A stretch of DNA of 64,000 bases from contig NZ_AP022847.1 of assembly GCF_015100395.1 (NCBI RefSeq), positions 808,501 through 872,500 of the forward strand. Direction: 5' to 3'. Within the stretch, counting starts at the first letter, position 1. Each line of letters begins with the position of its first letter. The stretch comes from Nitrosophilus alvini (GTDB lineage: Bacteria; Campylobacterota; Campylobacteria; Campylobacterales; Nitratiruptoraceae). Position numbers and translations under genes: made by a program. Shown here piece by piece: positions 41,992 through 50,622 of the stretch. The notes under the pieces were generated by a model that was not told the origin of the DNA, made no database searches, and worked only from the letters and a program-made list of their open reading frames with translations.

Positions 41992-43422
41992 TTGGAGAAG
42001 ATTTTACATTTGACAGGTCATATTCTGCTGATTCTCGCTATGGGATATTATTTAATATTAAATTTACAGTGGTATAGCTACAGGCTTAAAAGGGTCATTC
42101 TACATCACCATAATCAACTTTTGCATATTTTTTTCTTTTTTATACCGCTTTTTGCTTACATAGCTTTAAGAGAGTATGTGTGGGCTGTTCTTATTCCATA
42201 TGTTGCCGCATTATGGCTATGGCAGCGCAAAATTGACAAAAAACTTGTATTTACCGGCAGGGTAAAACGTTTTTTTGCTGCACTTGTTCTTTTTTCTCTC
42301 TTTTTTGATCTTTTATGCCTTGCCAAATTTGACTGCAGAGTTTTCAGTACTATACTGCCTTTGGCCGCTGCCCTGATTGCCGGTAATATCATAGAAAAAA
42401 TTCTTTTTGCAGGTTTTAAAAAAGAGGCCAAAAAAAGACTCGATAATATAGACCCGACCATTATTGCCATTACAGCGAGCTATGGAAAGACTAGCATAAA
42501 AAACTACACTTCACAGATACTTTCAAAAAAGTTTAAAACCTATGCAACTCCCGGAAGCGTAAATACACTTGCGGGTATATTGAAAGACATCAACGAAAAA
42601 CTGCCGAACGATACCGAGATTTATGTGGTAGAAGCCGGAGCCAGAGAGAGGGGGGATATTTACGAAATAGCTACTTTTTTGAATCATCATTATGCAATTA
42701 TAGGAAAAATAGGCGAACAGCATATAGAGTATTTCAAGTCTTTGGAGAGGATTATTGCGACCAAGCTTGAACTACTTGCCAGTAAAAGGCTCAAAAAGGC
42801 TTTTTTGTATTATGAAATACCGGTAAAAACAAAAGAAAATATCGTAAAGTTCGGGCAAAATATAAAAAATCTCAAAGCTGATCTTAACGGTGTTTCATTC
42901 GATTTGGAAATTGATGAGCGGATATACCATTTTGAAGCTCCCGTGCTCGGTGCTTTCAACGCTGTTAATATAACTGCCGCGATTATGGTGGCAAAAGAGT
43001 TGGGAATGGATATAAAAGAGATACAAAAAAGTGTAAGTGAACTAAAGCCCGTAGAACACAGGCTCCAAAAAATAGAAGCCGGCGGAAAAACAGTAATAGA
43101 CGACAGTTTCAACGGTAATCTGGAGGGTATGATAAGTTCGTACGAACTTGTCGACACATTCAGAGGAAGAAAAGTGTTGGTAACCCCAGGAATTGTAGAG
43201 AGCACGGCAGAGGCAAATGAAAAATTGGCTAAAAAAATTGACGAAGTTTTCGATCTTGTTATAATCACCGGAAAGTTGAACAGAGATGTGCTGGACAAAA
43301 ATATAAAAAAAGCAGAAAAAATTATCCTTGAAGACAAAACAAAACTTCAGGAAATTTTGGCCGTCAAAACAAAAGCCGGTGATTTGATACTTTTTTCAAA
43401 TGATGCTCCGAGTTTTATGTAG
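41992..43422 (+). CDS. murF: UDP-MurNAc-tripeptide D-alanyl-D-alanine ligase with membrane N-terminus
   Basis: Adds D-Ala-D-Ala to the peptidoglycan precursor. The Mur-ligase ATP loop reads I-T-A-S-Y-G-K-T-S near 163-171, the acidic E-A-G-A-R-E-R-G-D and H-x-E-Y-F segments follow, and the C-terminal domain has the usual D-D-S-F-N-G-N motif. In place of the normal N-terminal substrate domain there are about four hydrophobic helices in the first 150 residues, as in other Campylobacterota MurF proteins. Start is TTG at 41992 behind an ACGGAG site. It is preceded by acyP in the same operon. Confidence 0.92.
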   Translation: MEKILHLTGHILLILAMGYYLILNLQWYSYRLKRVILHHHNQLLHIFFFFIPLFAYIALREYVWAVLIPYVAALWLWQRKIDKKLVFTGRVKRFFAALVLFSLFFDLLCLAKFDCRVFSTILPLAAALIAGNIIEKILFAGFKKEAKKRLDNIDPTIIAITASYGKTSIKNYTSQILSKKFKTYATPGSVNTLAGILKDINEKLPNDTEIYVVEAGARERGDIYEIATFLNHHYAIIGKIGEQHIEYFKSLERIIATKLELLASKRLKKAFLYYEIPVKTKENIVKFGQNIKNLKADLNGVSFDLEIDERIYHFEAPVLGAFNAVNITAAIMVAKELGMDIKEIQKSVSELKPVEHRLQKIEAGGKTVIDDSFNGNLEGMISSYELVDTFRGRKVLVTPGIVESTAEANEKLAKKIDEVFDLVIITGKLNRDVLDKNIKKAEKIILEDKTKLQEILAVKTKAGDLILFSNDAPSFM

Positions 43423-43431
43423 AGGTGAGGA

Positions 43432-43932
43432 ATGAAGAGACTTTCATATTTTATCGATACTCTTACGAAATATACGGCATATATTGCAGCACTTTTATCT
43501 TTTTTACTGGCACTTTTGATAGTTTTCGATGCTGTAAACAGATATCTTTTTCACAGCGGCTCTATCGCTTTACAGGAACTGGAGTGGCATTTTTTTGATC
43601 TTGTTTTTCTTTTGGGCCTTGCCTATTCACTTAAACATGACAAGCATGTCAGGGTAGACATCTTTTATGAGAAGTTTTCCAAAAAGACGAAACTCTATAT
43701 AAATATCGCCGGTGCGCTTTTTTTTATTATTCCTTTTTGTATTTTTATCATATATTACAGTTTTGATTTTGTGATGATGAGCTATATGCAGCATGAGTCC
43801 TCTTCCGATCCGGGAGGGCTTTGTTGCAGATATGTTATAAAATCGGCAATTCCTTTGGGTTTCGCTCTCCTTGCGCTTCAGGCTATCTCTGAAGTGATAA
43901 AGAACATTCTTTATCTCAGGGAGGCCAAATGA
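43432..43932 (+). CDS. dctQ: TRAP transporter small membrane subunit (DctQ-like)
   Basis: A 166-residue protein with four membrane helices typical of DctQ, including the L-Q-E-L-E-W-H segment that in this family precedes the second helix and the V-R-V-D-I-F motif. It forms the membrane complex of a sodium-driven TRAP carboxylate importer with the large subunit. The stop overlaps the dctM start in an ATGA. No periplasmic binding protein gene (dctP) lies beside it. Confidence 0.92.
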   Translation: MKRLSYFIDTLTKYTAYIAALLSFLLALLIVFDAVNRYLFHSGSIALQELEWHFFDLVFLLGLAYSLKHDKHVRVDIFYEKFSKKTKLYINIAGALFFIIPFCIFIIYYSFDFVMMSYMQHESSSDPGGLCCRYVIKSAIPLGFALLALQAISEVIKNILYLREAK

Positions 43933-45221
43933 TTGGCCTCATAATGTTTGTTTCGGCACTCATTCTTTTGCTTTTAGGTTTTCCGGTTGCTTTTGTGTTC
44001 GGTACTGTTGCCGTTTTGTTTGCTGCCCTGTTTCCTGAAATCGGACTTGAAGTCTTCAGCCTTCTTCCTTTCAGAATATATGGCATTATGCAAAACTTCA
44101 CACTCATGGCCGTTCCTCTTTTTATCATGATGGGGCTTGTTTTGGAAAAGACAAAAATGGCTGAAGAACTTCTCGAGTCCATGGGAAGACTCTTTGGTGG
44201 CATTAGAGGCGGACTTGCCGTAAGCATAGTGGTAGTGGGAGCCATACTTGCAGCGGCTACAGGAATTGTAGGTGCAAGCGTTGTAATGATGAGTCTTATT
44301 TCGCTGCCTATTATGATAAAACACGGATATGACAGTAAGCTGGCTTCCGGAACGATTGCTGCAAGCGGAACTCTGGGGCAGATAATCCCGCCTTCAATAG
44401 TACTTATTGTGCTTGGCGACGTTATGAGTGTAAGTGTTGGAGACCTCTTTAAAGCTGCCGTTATACCGGGTCTTATTCTTGTTGGACTCTATATAGCCTA
44501 TATCTTGACAGTCGCATGGCTGAAGCCCCAAAGCGCTCCGGCCATAAAGAGTGAAAAACCAGGAAAAGAGATAGTAATAGATGTATTTAAAAGTGTAATA
44601 CCGCCTCTTTTGCTGATATTTGCCGTTTTGGGAAGCATATTTTTCGGTATTGCATCTCCGACTGAATCTGCTGCTGTAGGTGTGATAGGCGCACTGTTGC
44701 TCAGTATTTTGAACAGAAGTTTCAGCCTGGAGATGCTCAAATATGCCTCTTTGGAAACTGTGAAACTTACATCCATGATATTTATGATTCTTATCGGGGC
44801 GACTGCATTCAGCCTTGTTTTCAACGAAGCGGACGGCGGCGATCTGGTACTGGAGTTTTTCAGCGAAGATATAGGAGATGTCTGGGTATTTATATTTGCC
44901 GCTATGGCCGCTATCTTTATACTCGGTTTTTTTGTCGATTTTGTAGAGATCTGTTTTATCGTAGTGCCTATACTGGTACCTATTGTAGAAGAGTTCGGAA
45001 TAGATCCTATCTGGTTTGCCATACTTATAGCTATGAATCTTCAGGCTTCGTTTTTAACACCTCCTTTCGGTTTTTCGCTCTTTTATCTCAAAGGAGCTGC
45101 AGGAAAACTTGTAAAAACGGGAGAGATATATAAAGGAGTTATTCCCTTTATAGCTTTACAGATAATTGCGTTGGTTATAATTATAGTTTTTCCGGAACTT
45201 GTCTGGGTATTTGTAGAGTGA
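43929..45221 (+). CDS. dctM: TRAP transporter large permease subunit (DctM-like)
   Basis: A 430-residue polytopic permease with about 12 membrane helices. The family features M-F-V-S-A-L-I-L-L-L-L-G-F-P-V-A at the start, the G-A-S-V-V-M-M-S-L-I-S-L-P-I-M loop, the G-T-L-G-Q-I-I-P-P-S motif and the symmetric L-T-P-P-F-G in the second half are present. It carries the ion-coupled transport step. The substrate is unknown because the binding protein that would define it is absent from the window. It is coupled to dctQ by a 4-base overlap. Confidence 0.94.
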   Translation: MIGLIMFVSALILLLLGFPVAFVFGTVAVLFAALFPEIGLEVFSLLPFRIYGIMQNFTLMAVPLFIMMGLVLEKTKMAEELLESMGRLFGGIRGGLAVSIVVVGAILAAATGIVGASVVMMSLISLPIMIKHGYDSKLASGTIAASGTLGQIIPPSIVLIVLGDVMSVSVGDLFKAAVIPGLILVGLYIAYILTVAWLKPQSAPAIKSEKPGKEIVIDVFKSVIPPLLLIFAVLGSIFFGIASPTESAAVGVIGALLLSILNRSFSLEMLKYASLETVKLTSMIFMILIGATAFSLVFNEADGGDLVLEFFSEDIGDVWVFIFAAMAAIFILGFFVDFVEICFIVVPILVPIVEEFGIDPIWFAILIAMNLQASFLTPPFGFSLFYLKGAAGKLVKTGEIYKGVIPFIALQIIALVIIIVFPELVWVFVE

Positions 45222-45296
45222 AAAAGTTCATAAGCAAGGTTGGATATTACCATTAAGATTTTGCCATTTATTAATAACGATTTAACGGAGTGAAAA

Positions 45297-45794
45297 ATGT
45301 TTGATATACTATATGCACCCTGGCGGACTGAATACGTTACGGGTGAAAAGATAGAAGGGTGTGTCTTTTGCCATATAAGTAAAAATCCGGCAATGGATGA
45401 GAAACATCATGTTCTTTACAGAGATAAAAACTGTTTTGTTGTAATGAACAAATATCCGTATACTCCGGGTCACTTTATGATAATCCCGCATTTTCATACT
45501 GAGGCTTTAGAAGAGTTGGATAAAGATATCTGGCTTAGAATGTGTGAGCTTTCTCAAAGAGGAGTAAAGCTTTTAAAAGAGAGATTTAGCGCGGAGGGTG
45601 TAAATATAGGAATGAATTTGGGTGCGGCAGCCGGGGCCGGGATTGAAGAGCATATACATATGCATCTTGTTCCAAGGTGGCAGCGGGATACAAATTTTAT
45701 CACTTCCGTAGGGCACACGAGAGTTTACAGTATCGATTTTGAAAAAGTTTATAAAAAACTCAAAAGTTATGCGACGGAGTATTTTGGTGAGTGA
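45297..45794 (+). CDS. HIT-family nucleotide hydrolase/transferase
   Basis: A 165-residue HIT protein with the active-site H-I-H-M-H-L-V-P-R-W at about 121-130 and a zinc-type C-V-F-C-H near 22-26. The N-terminal W-R-T-E-Y-V and length fit the diadenosine tetraphosphate (Ap4A) phosphorylase/hydrolase-like branch. It would cleave a dinucleoside polyphosphate or nucleotidyl conjugate. It is 75 bases after dctM, probably with its own promoter, and upstream of a membrane protein gene. Confidence 0.9.
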   Translation: MFDILYAPWRTEYVTGEKIEGCVFCHISKNPAMDEKHHVLYRDKNCFVVMNKYPYTPGHFMIIPHFHTEALEELDKDIWLRMCELSQRGVKLLKERFSAEGVNIGMNLGAAAGAGIEEHIHMHLVPRWQRDTNFITSVGHTRVYSIDFEKVYKKLKSYATEYFGE

Positions 45795-45827
45795 CTATGG
45801 TGCCCAACGTGTACAAAAGGATATAAT

Positions 45828-46622
45828 ATGCACAAAATAAAACCTACAAACATATCTGCGCTTATGCTGGCAGCAAATTTTTTTAAAGGAAACTACGCTT
45901 TATCCTTTACAGCGGTTGCCATTATTATAATAGTGGAACTTTTGACTCTTATACCGGCTGCTGGGATGATATTTTCTATTTTAAGTCTTGTTGTAACTTT
46001 TTCCATTCAGGTCTTTTTCGGAAAAGCAGTAATAGTTTTGGAAAACGAAGAGGACATAAAAAAGATAGCGGCAAATACCAGAATAGGTGAGCTTATAGGA
46101 AATTTTATCAATGTGGCGGCAGGAGTAACGGCTGCTTATCTATCGATTGGTATCGTTTTGGGAATTATTTTCTATCTTATTTTTGCCTTGGGGGGCGGAG
46201 CTGTAGTTATGCAGGATATGCAGACAATGACCAGAGAAGAGATGATGGTTTATATGAGTGGGAGTATGGGTGTATCCATGTTTTTTCTTATTGTAATTGC
46301 ATCATTTTTGTTTTATGTTTTTCCTGCTGTTATGGGACTAGCCATAAAAAAAGATCGTTTTGCGGAAGCATTTAGATCCATATTTCTTCTTTTCAGTCCG
46401 ACAGTATGGAAAACAACATTTAACAAGGAATATTTAATTTTTATAGTTAAATGGTCACTTATACTCTTTGCGTTGAGTCTGGTAGTATTTGCTATGGCGA
46501 TGAGCATCATACTCTTTCCTGTAGTAATGGTCATTGCTTACTATATCATGCTATATAATGCGGCAGTTTATGTTTTTGCAGAGAGACTCTCAATAGAGAA
46601 AGCTGAAGAAGAGAGCGTTTAA
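45828..46622 (+). CDS. Polytopic membrane protein of unknown function
   Basis: A 264-residue protein with about five to six hydrophobic segments (about 20-65, 95-125, 148-170, 200-225, 226-250) and no recognised motif. The loops are short and the C-terminus is acidic. The layout resembles glycerophosphoryl-diester-type or DUF-class membrane proteins, but nothing specific. It starts at ATG with AAAAGGATATA just upstream and ends in a hairpin shared with the convergent porin-like gene. Confidence 0.7.
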   Translation: MHKIKPTNISALMLAANFFKGNYALSFTAVAIIIIVELLTLIPAAGMIFSILSLVVTFSIQVFFGKAVIVLENEEDIKKIAANTRIGELIGNFINVAAGVTAAYLSIGIVLGIIFYLIFALGGGAVVMQDMQTMTREEMMVYMSGSMGVSMFFLIVIASFLFYVFPAVMGLAIKKDRFAEAFRSIFLLFSPTVWKTTFNKEYLIFIVKWSLILFALSLVVFAMAMSIILFPVVMVIAYYIMLYNAAVYVFAERLSIEKAEEESV

Positions 46623-46631
46623 GCTCTCTTC
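46608..46631. terminator. Bidirectional hairpin between convergent genes
   Basis: GAAGAGAGC and GCTCTCTTC form a perfect 9-bp stem with a GTTTAA loop that includes the stop codon of the membrane protein gene. Confidence 0.7.
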
Positions 46632-46635
46632 GAAA

Positions 46636-47841
46636 TCATTTCTGATGATAATGTGTTCCTGTAATGATATTGAGTTCCAGCATGATTTCATCAATCTCTT
46701 TTCTTTCATTATCGATATATTTTGACCGGTCTTTGCTGTACTGCAGTCTGAGTCTTGAAAACTCCGTAGGTTTGAAAACAAGCATAGCCGAATATCTGTC
46801 CAGATTTTCCGAAAAATCCGGCTCATTTTTGAGTATTGCACCGTATCTGAGTCCCCCTCCTATTTCATTATTGTACATATAGACAGCTTCTGTATAAAAG
46901 CCTGACTGTTTGAGAGTCTGGGCATCATTTTTTTTATTTCTGTACAAATATTCGTTTTGCCAAAGTATCTCTGAGCGTTCAGAAAGGCTCTTTTTTGCAA
47001 TGAAGTGCGCTCCATAGACAGTAGTGTTATGTCCGCTTTCGTTTTTGCCTGATGCGAGGCTAAGCTCCCCGTTGATTGAAAAAACGCCAAATTTTTTATG
47101 AGTTTTCATATAGCAGGTATATAGTGAATTACTTGATGTGTAACCGAAACTACGATCGTTTTTACCCTGCAGTGCTTCAAAACCGACACTCAGAGGATAC
47201 GAGTGAGAGTTCCATTGGAATTGAATACCTTGCTCATTAAGCCCCTCCGGACCGAAGATTGCCTCATAAATAAGAGGAATATAGCTGAAATTCCATCTGT
47301 GCTGATGATAGGCGTTGATATAACCGAAACCGCTTTTGAATTTTCCGCCTTTCAAACTCATATCGTATGGCAGATTTGTCGTAGTTACGTATGCTTCGCC
47401 AATTTCGATGGAGTCTTTAGAAATATGAAAAATTGCATCTGCATCAAAATATCCGTCAACTTCGGAATGGAGGTTAAACTCTGCATAATTGAAGTTAAAC
47501 CCTCTGTCCGGATTAAAAGGTATTTCGGCAGTTCCCTCTTCGATAAACCCGGGAATGGAATAGTTTGTATAAAGATCATTTGAAATATCTCTGTATAGAG
47601 CACTGGAATTTAAAACAAGAGAAATCTGCGGAATGTTATGCTTCTCTTTTTCTTCTTCGTGCAAATGGGCTTTAAGTTCTGCTTTCATCTGATGTTTTTT
47701 CTCGTTTTCCAGTGACTCGACTCTTTTTTGGAGCTTTTTTATAATAATATTCTGTTTTTCGATAAGTTTTTTAAGCTCTTCGGTATCTGTCTGTGCAAAC
47801 AGCGGAAGAAAAGCAAAAAAAGCAATAAATATCCTTTTCAT
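46636..47841 (-). CDS. Porin-like outer-membrane protein with coiled-coil N-terminus
   Basis: A 401-residue protein with a signal peptide (1-16), then a Lys/Glu coiled coil (about 20-68) ending in a His-containing segment, then a beta barrel with alternating strands. The G-F-N-F-N-Y-A-E-F-N-L, E-A-Y-V-T-T-T-N-L-P and G-L-N-E-Q-G-I-Q-F motifs match a Campylobacterota porin family that is often labelled 'zinc-regulated TonB-dependent receptor'. No TonB plug domain is visible, so porin is the safer name. It lies 53 bases downstream of a small exported His/Cys protein, hinting at metal transport. Confidence 0.75.
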   Translation of the reverse strand: MKRIFIAFFAFLPLFAQTDTEELKKLIEKQNIIIKKLQKRVESLENEKKHQMKAELKAHLHEEEKEKHNIPQISLVLNSSALYRDISNDLYTNYSIPGFIEEGTAEIPFNPDRGFNFNYAEFNLHSEVDGYFDADAIFHISKDSIEIGEAYVTTTNLPYDMSLKGGKFKSGFGYINAYHQHRWNFSYIPLIYEAIFGPEGLNEQGIQFQWNSHSYPLSVGFEALQGKNDRSFGYTSSNSLYTCYMKTHKKFGVFSINGELSLASGKNESGHNTTVYGAHFIAKKSLSERSEILWQNEYLYRNKKNDAQTLKQSGFYTEAVYMYNNEIGGGLRYGAILKNEPDFSENLDRYSAMLVFKPTEFSRLRLQYSKDRSKYIDNERKEIDEIMLELNIITGTHYHQK

Positions 47842-47894
47842 TACATCTCCTGATAAAGTTTTTTATGGTTTAAATAGAGTTGAATTGTGTAAAA

Positions 47895-48164
47895 TCAGGA
47901 GATTTTAGGAGGTGCTCTTGAAAACCTGGAACTTGGTATCGAAGATACATAAAAAGATACAAGAGGAGTCTGAATATTTTCTTTTGCAGGTTCAAAATCG
48001 GGCAATTGTGCTGAATCGGGGATATCAGCCGCAATATTGTGCTGAAGTATGCATATTGTACAATCGCTTTTTGCTTCGCTTATATCATGGTGATGAAAAA
48101 ATGAGGATAAAGCTGTTGCAAACAGTAGAACGGATAGTAAAATTTTTATCTTTTTACGGCTCAT
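47895..48164 (-). CDS. Small exported protein with HHHD and CxxC motifs (DUF2946-like)
   Basis: An 89-residue protein with a signal peptide or anchor (about 6-20) followed by F-F-H-H-H-D near residue 22 and C-T-I-C near 36, a pattern seen in small DUF2946-type proteins next to copper or other metal genes. The C-terminal half is Ser/Pro-rich. It starts at ATG after AGAGAAT and is the first gene of a probable two-gene operon with the porin-like protein. Metal binding in the periplasm is likely but unproven. Confidence 0.65.
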   Translation of the reverse strand: MSRKKIKILLSVLLFATALSSFFHHHDISEAKSDCTICILQHNIAADIPDSAQLPDFEPAKENIQTPLVSFYVSSIPSSRFSRAPPKIS

Positions 48165-48222
48165 ATTCTCTTTTTATGGAAATTTTTCGAAATTCTACCA
48201 TAAAATGTGTGTCTATTATGTG

Positions 48223-49353
48223 TCAAAATGATTGATATCTGTTGGAAAGATACTCTTTTATTCTTTCGACTCCTTCTTTCATTTTTTCTATATCGGTTGT
48301 ATATGCAAACCGGATATATCTTTCTGTCTCGTTTTTTCCGAAATCCAGTCCGGGAGTTACTGCTGTATGGGAGTTTTCAAGAAGTTCTTTTGCAAAAGAT
48401 AGACTGTCGTCGGAATATTTGGAAATATCGGCCCAGATATAGAAAGCTCCCTGTGGCTTTGCATCTATTTCAAATATATCTTTTAAAGCTTCGTATAGAA
48501 AATCCCTTCTTTTTTTGAAAGTTTTTTTGACTTTTGAGAGATACTCTTCGTCAAAAGCTTCCAAAGCTCCATATTGGCTCAGTGTCGGGGGTGATATAAA
48601 CAGGTTTTGGACAATTTTTTCCGCATCTTTTGTATATCTTTGCGGTACGACAATCCAGCCGAGCCGCAGACCAGGCAGGCAGAAATATTTTGAAAAACCG
48701 TTTATTACAAAAATCTCATCGCTAAATTCCAGAGCAGTATGCTCTTTGCCCTCATATACAAGGCCGTGGTACAGCTCATCTGATATATATTTTATATTCT
48801 CTTTTTCACAATATCCGATAAGCTCTTTCAGGTCGTTTTTTTCGTAAACATTTCCCGTTGGATTCGCTGGAGACGAGATTTGCAGTGCTTTGATTTTCAG
48901 ATTTTTCAAATGTTCGGTTGTAACCTTGTAGCCGCTGTTTTTAAAAACATTTATAAAAACAGGTTTTATATCTAAAATATACGCAAAATTTTTATAACAG
49001 GGATATCCCGGATCAGGCAAGCCTATGCTTTCGTTGTAATCGAGTGCAAGAGAGTATGCCACCAAAAACGCCCCGCTTGTTCCAGGGGTGATTATTATGC
49101 GCTCTTTTGGCACATCTATACCGTATTTTGATTTGTAGTAGGCTGCTATCTTTTCTCTCAGAACTCCGAGTCCCAAACTTTCGGTATAGGCAAAACTGTT
49201 TTTATCAAGAGCTTTTTGCATAGCTTTTTTTACTCTTTGGGAAGGTGCAATATCGGGCTGACCTATCTCAAAATGGATGGCATCGGGATACTTTGCAGCC
49301 TCTTTGACAATATCCATAACAATAAACGATGAGAGGTTTTTCAATCTTTTCAT
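48223..49353 (-). CDS. Class I/II PLP aminotransferase
   Basis: A 376-residue fold-type I aminotransferase. Substrate-binding F-E-I-G-Q-P-D near the N-terminus, N-P-T-G in the middle, and the PLP-binding Lys in N-G-F-S-K-Y-F-C-L-P-G-L-R-L-G-W are all present, with a C-terminal R-F-A-Y. Aspartate, aromatic or methionine-related substrates are possible and motifs do not separate them. It is transcribed away from the fructosamine kinase-like gene, with an unusual symmetric promoter region between. Confidence 0.9.
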   Translation of the reverse strand: MKRLKNLSSFIVMDIVKEAAKYPDAIHFEIGQPDIAPSQRVKKAMQKALDKNSFAYTESLGLGVLREKIAAYYKSKYGIDVPKERIIITPGTSGAFLVAYSLALDYNESIGLPDPGYPCYKNFAYILDIKPVFINVFKNSGYKVTTEHLKNLKIKALQISSPANPTGNVYEKNDLKELIGYCEKENIKYISDELYHGLVYEGKEHTALEFSDEIFVINGFSKYFCLPGLRLGWIVVPQRYTKDAEKIVQNLFISPPTLSQYGALEAFDEEYLSKVKKTFKKRRDFLYEALKDIFEIDAKPQGAFYIWADISKYSDDSLSFAKELLENSHTAVTPGLDFGKNETERYIRFAYTTDIEKMKEGVERIKEYLSNRYQSF

Positions 49354-49378
49354 AACTCTCCTTTTATATACATATGAA

Positions 49379-49410
49379 ATTTTATCAGATATCCTTCAAT
49401 CTGATAAAAT
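49379..49410. promoter_or_regulatory. Symmetric divergent extended -10 promoters (12-bp inverted repeat)
   Basis: ATTTTATCAGAT (49379-49390) and ATCTGATAAAAT (49399-49410) are perfect inverted repeats 8 bases apart in the 83-base gap between divergent genes. Each arm read outward contains TGATAAAAT, a TG-N-TAAAAT extended -10 box, so the repeat may be two back-to-back promoters. Confidence 0.5.
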
Positions 49411-49436
49411 AATATTATCAATTTAGCGGAGAGAAG

Positions 49437-50270
49437 ATGCCCAAAAAAGAGCTTTTAGAAAAAATTCTCAATACCAAAATAGAAAAATTAGACTATTTAA
49501 GCAGTACTCAGGCAGGAGATATATATGTAGCCGACGATAAGTTTGTTATAAAAACAGGTAAAAATGGAAGCGGATTATTGCCACTTGAAGCGAAAATGTT
49601 ACAATTTTTATCCGAAAACTCTCTTCCGGTGCCAAAAGTCTACTATTTCGATGAAGATATACTTATAATGGAGTATATAAAAAAGAGTAATACTTGTGAC
49701 GAAAAAAACCAGATAAGAGCTGCAAAAAGTCTGGCTCTTCTTCATCATGTAAAAAGGAATATTTTCGGTTTTGAATATGATACTGCCATAGGGCCTTTGC
49801 TTCAGCCAAACCCAAAGTTAAAGAGCTGGATAGAGTTTTACGGCAGGCACAGAGTTTTAGAATTTGCCGAAAGAGCATACAAAAAGGGATTTTTGAGTGA
49901 AAAAGAGATTGAGCGGATAAAAAAGTTTTGCAAGAGTTTGAGAAGTTTTCTCATTGAACCGGAATTTTCCTCACTTTTACATGGAGATCTATGGCAAGGG
50001 AATATAATATATTCTAACAGCGGTCCCGTTTTCATAGACCCGGCTGTGTATTTTGGACATTATGAAGTAGAGATAGCTTTTACGACAATGTTTGGAACTT
50101 TTGATAAAATTTTTTACGATGTATATTCTGAAATTTTGCCGTTAGAGAAAGAATTTTGGAGTCAAAGAAGAGATATATATCTTCTATATCCCTATCTTGT
50201 ACATGTCAATATATACGGCAGAAGCTATTGGGAGGGAGTTGACAGAATTCTTAAAAAATTCGGATTTTAA
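49437..50270 (+). CDS. Fructosamine kinase family protein
   Basis: A 277-residue kinase-fold protein of the fructosamine-3-kinase/APH type. The catalytic loop reads L-H-G-D-L-W-Q-G-N-I, the metal-binding segment F-I-D-P-A-V-Y-F-G-H-Y-E-V-E, and the upstream nucleotide-binding L-P-L-E-A. Family members phosphorylate sugars attached to protein lysines so that glycation can be reversed. The start has GCGGAGAG upstream. The thiamine-binding-type gene follows after 12 bases on the same strand. Confidence 0.9.
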   Translation: MPKKELLEKILNTKIEKLDYLSSTQAGDIYVADDKFVIKTGKNGSGLLPLEAKMLQFLSENSLPVPKVYYFDEDILIMEYIKKSNTCDEKNQIRAAKSLALLHHVKRNIFGFEYDTAIGPLLQPNPKLKSWIEFYGRHRVLEFAERAYKKGFLSEKEIERIKKFCKSLRSFLIEPEFSSLLHGDLWQGNIIYSNSGPVFIDPAVYFGHYEVEIAFTTMFGTFDKIFYDVYSEILPLEKEFWSQRRDIYLLYPYLVHVNIYGRSYWEGVDRILKKFGF

Positions 50271-50282
50271 AAAGGAGAGAGA

Positions 50283-50588
50283 ATGAGTGTTTTAATGGAG
50301 ATAGCTATGTTTCCAACGGATGTGGGAGAGTCAAAAAGCAGATATGTGAGCGAAGTTTTAAAAGTTATCAAAGAGAGCGGATATCCGTATCAATTGACCC
50401 CTATGGCCACCATTATAGAAGCAGATACGGTTAAAGAGCTGAGCGACCTGATACCTAAAATGTATGAAGCTTTGGAAAAGATGGGAGTAGGACGCGTCTA
50501 CAGCGTAGTGAAATTTGACATAAGGCCTGCGAGAAAAAACAGGCTTAAACAGAAAATAGAATCGGTAAAAAAACATATAGAGGTATAG
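50283..50588 (+). CDS. MTH1187/YkoF-type thiamine-binding protein (UPF0045)
   Basis: A 101-residue ferredoxin-like protein with the family's M-E-I-A-M-F-P-T-D start and G-x-P-Y-Q-L-T-P-M-A-T-I-I-E-A strand. UPF0045 proteins bind thiamine or related pyrimidines and form tetramers. It probably shares a transcript with the fructosamine kinase-like gene and ends in a strong hairpin before convergent pdxA. Confidence 0.88.
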   Translation: MSVLMEIAMFPTDVGESKSRYVSEVLKVIKESGYPYQLTPMATIIEADTVKELSDLIPKMYEALEKMGVGRVYSVVKFDIRPARKNRLKQKIESVKKHIEV

Positions 50589-50590
50589 AA

Positions 50591-50619
50591 AAAATTTAGA
50601 GGTTTAACCTCTAAATTTT
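50591..50619. terminator. Bidirectional terminator between convergent genes
   Basis: AAAATTTAGAGG and CCTCTAAATTTT form a perfect 12-bp stem with a TTTAA centre. The T-rich tracts on both strands fit termination in either direction. Confidence 0.8.
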
Positions 50620-50622
50620 CTG

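Noticed and set aside
46636-47841. TonB-dependent receptor
   Set aside because: No plug domain or TonB box is visible and the length is too short; a porin-type barrel fits better.
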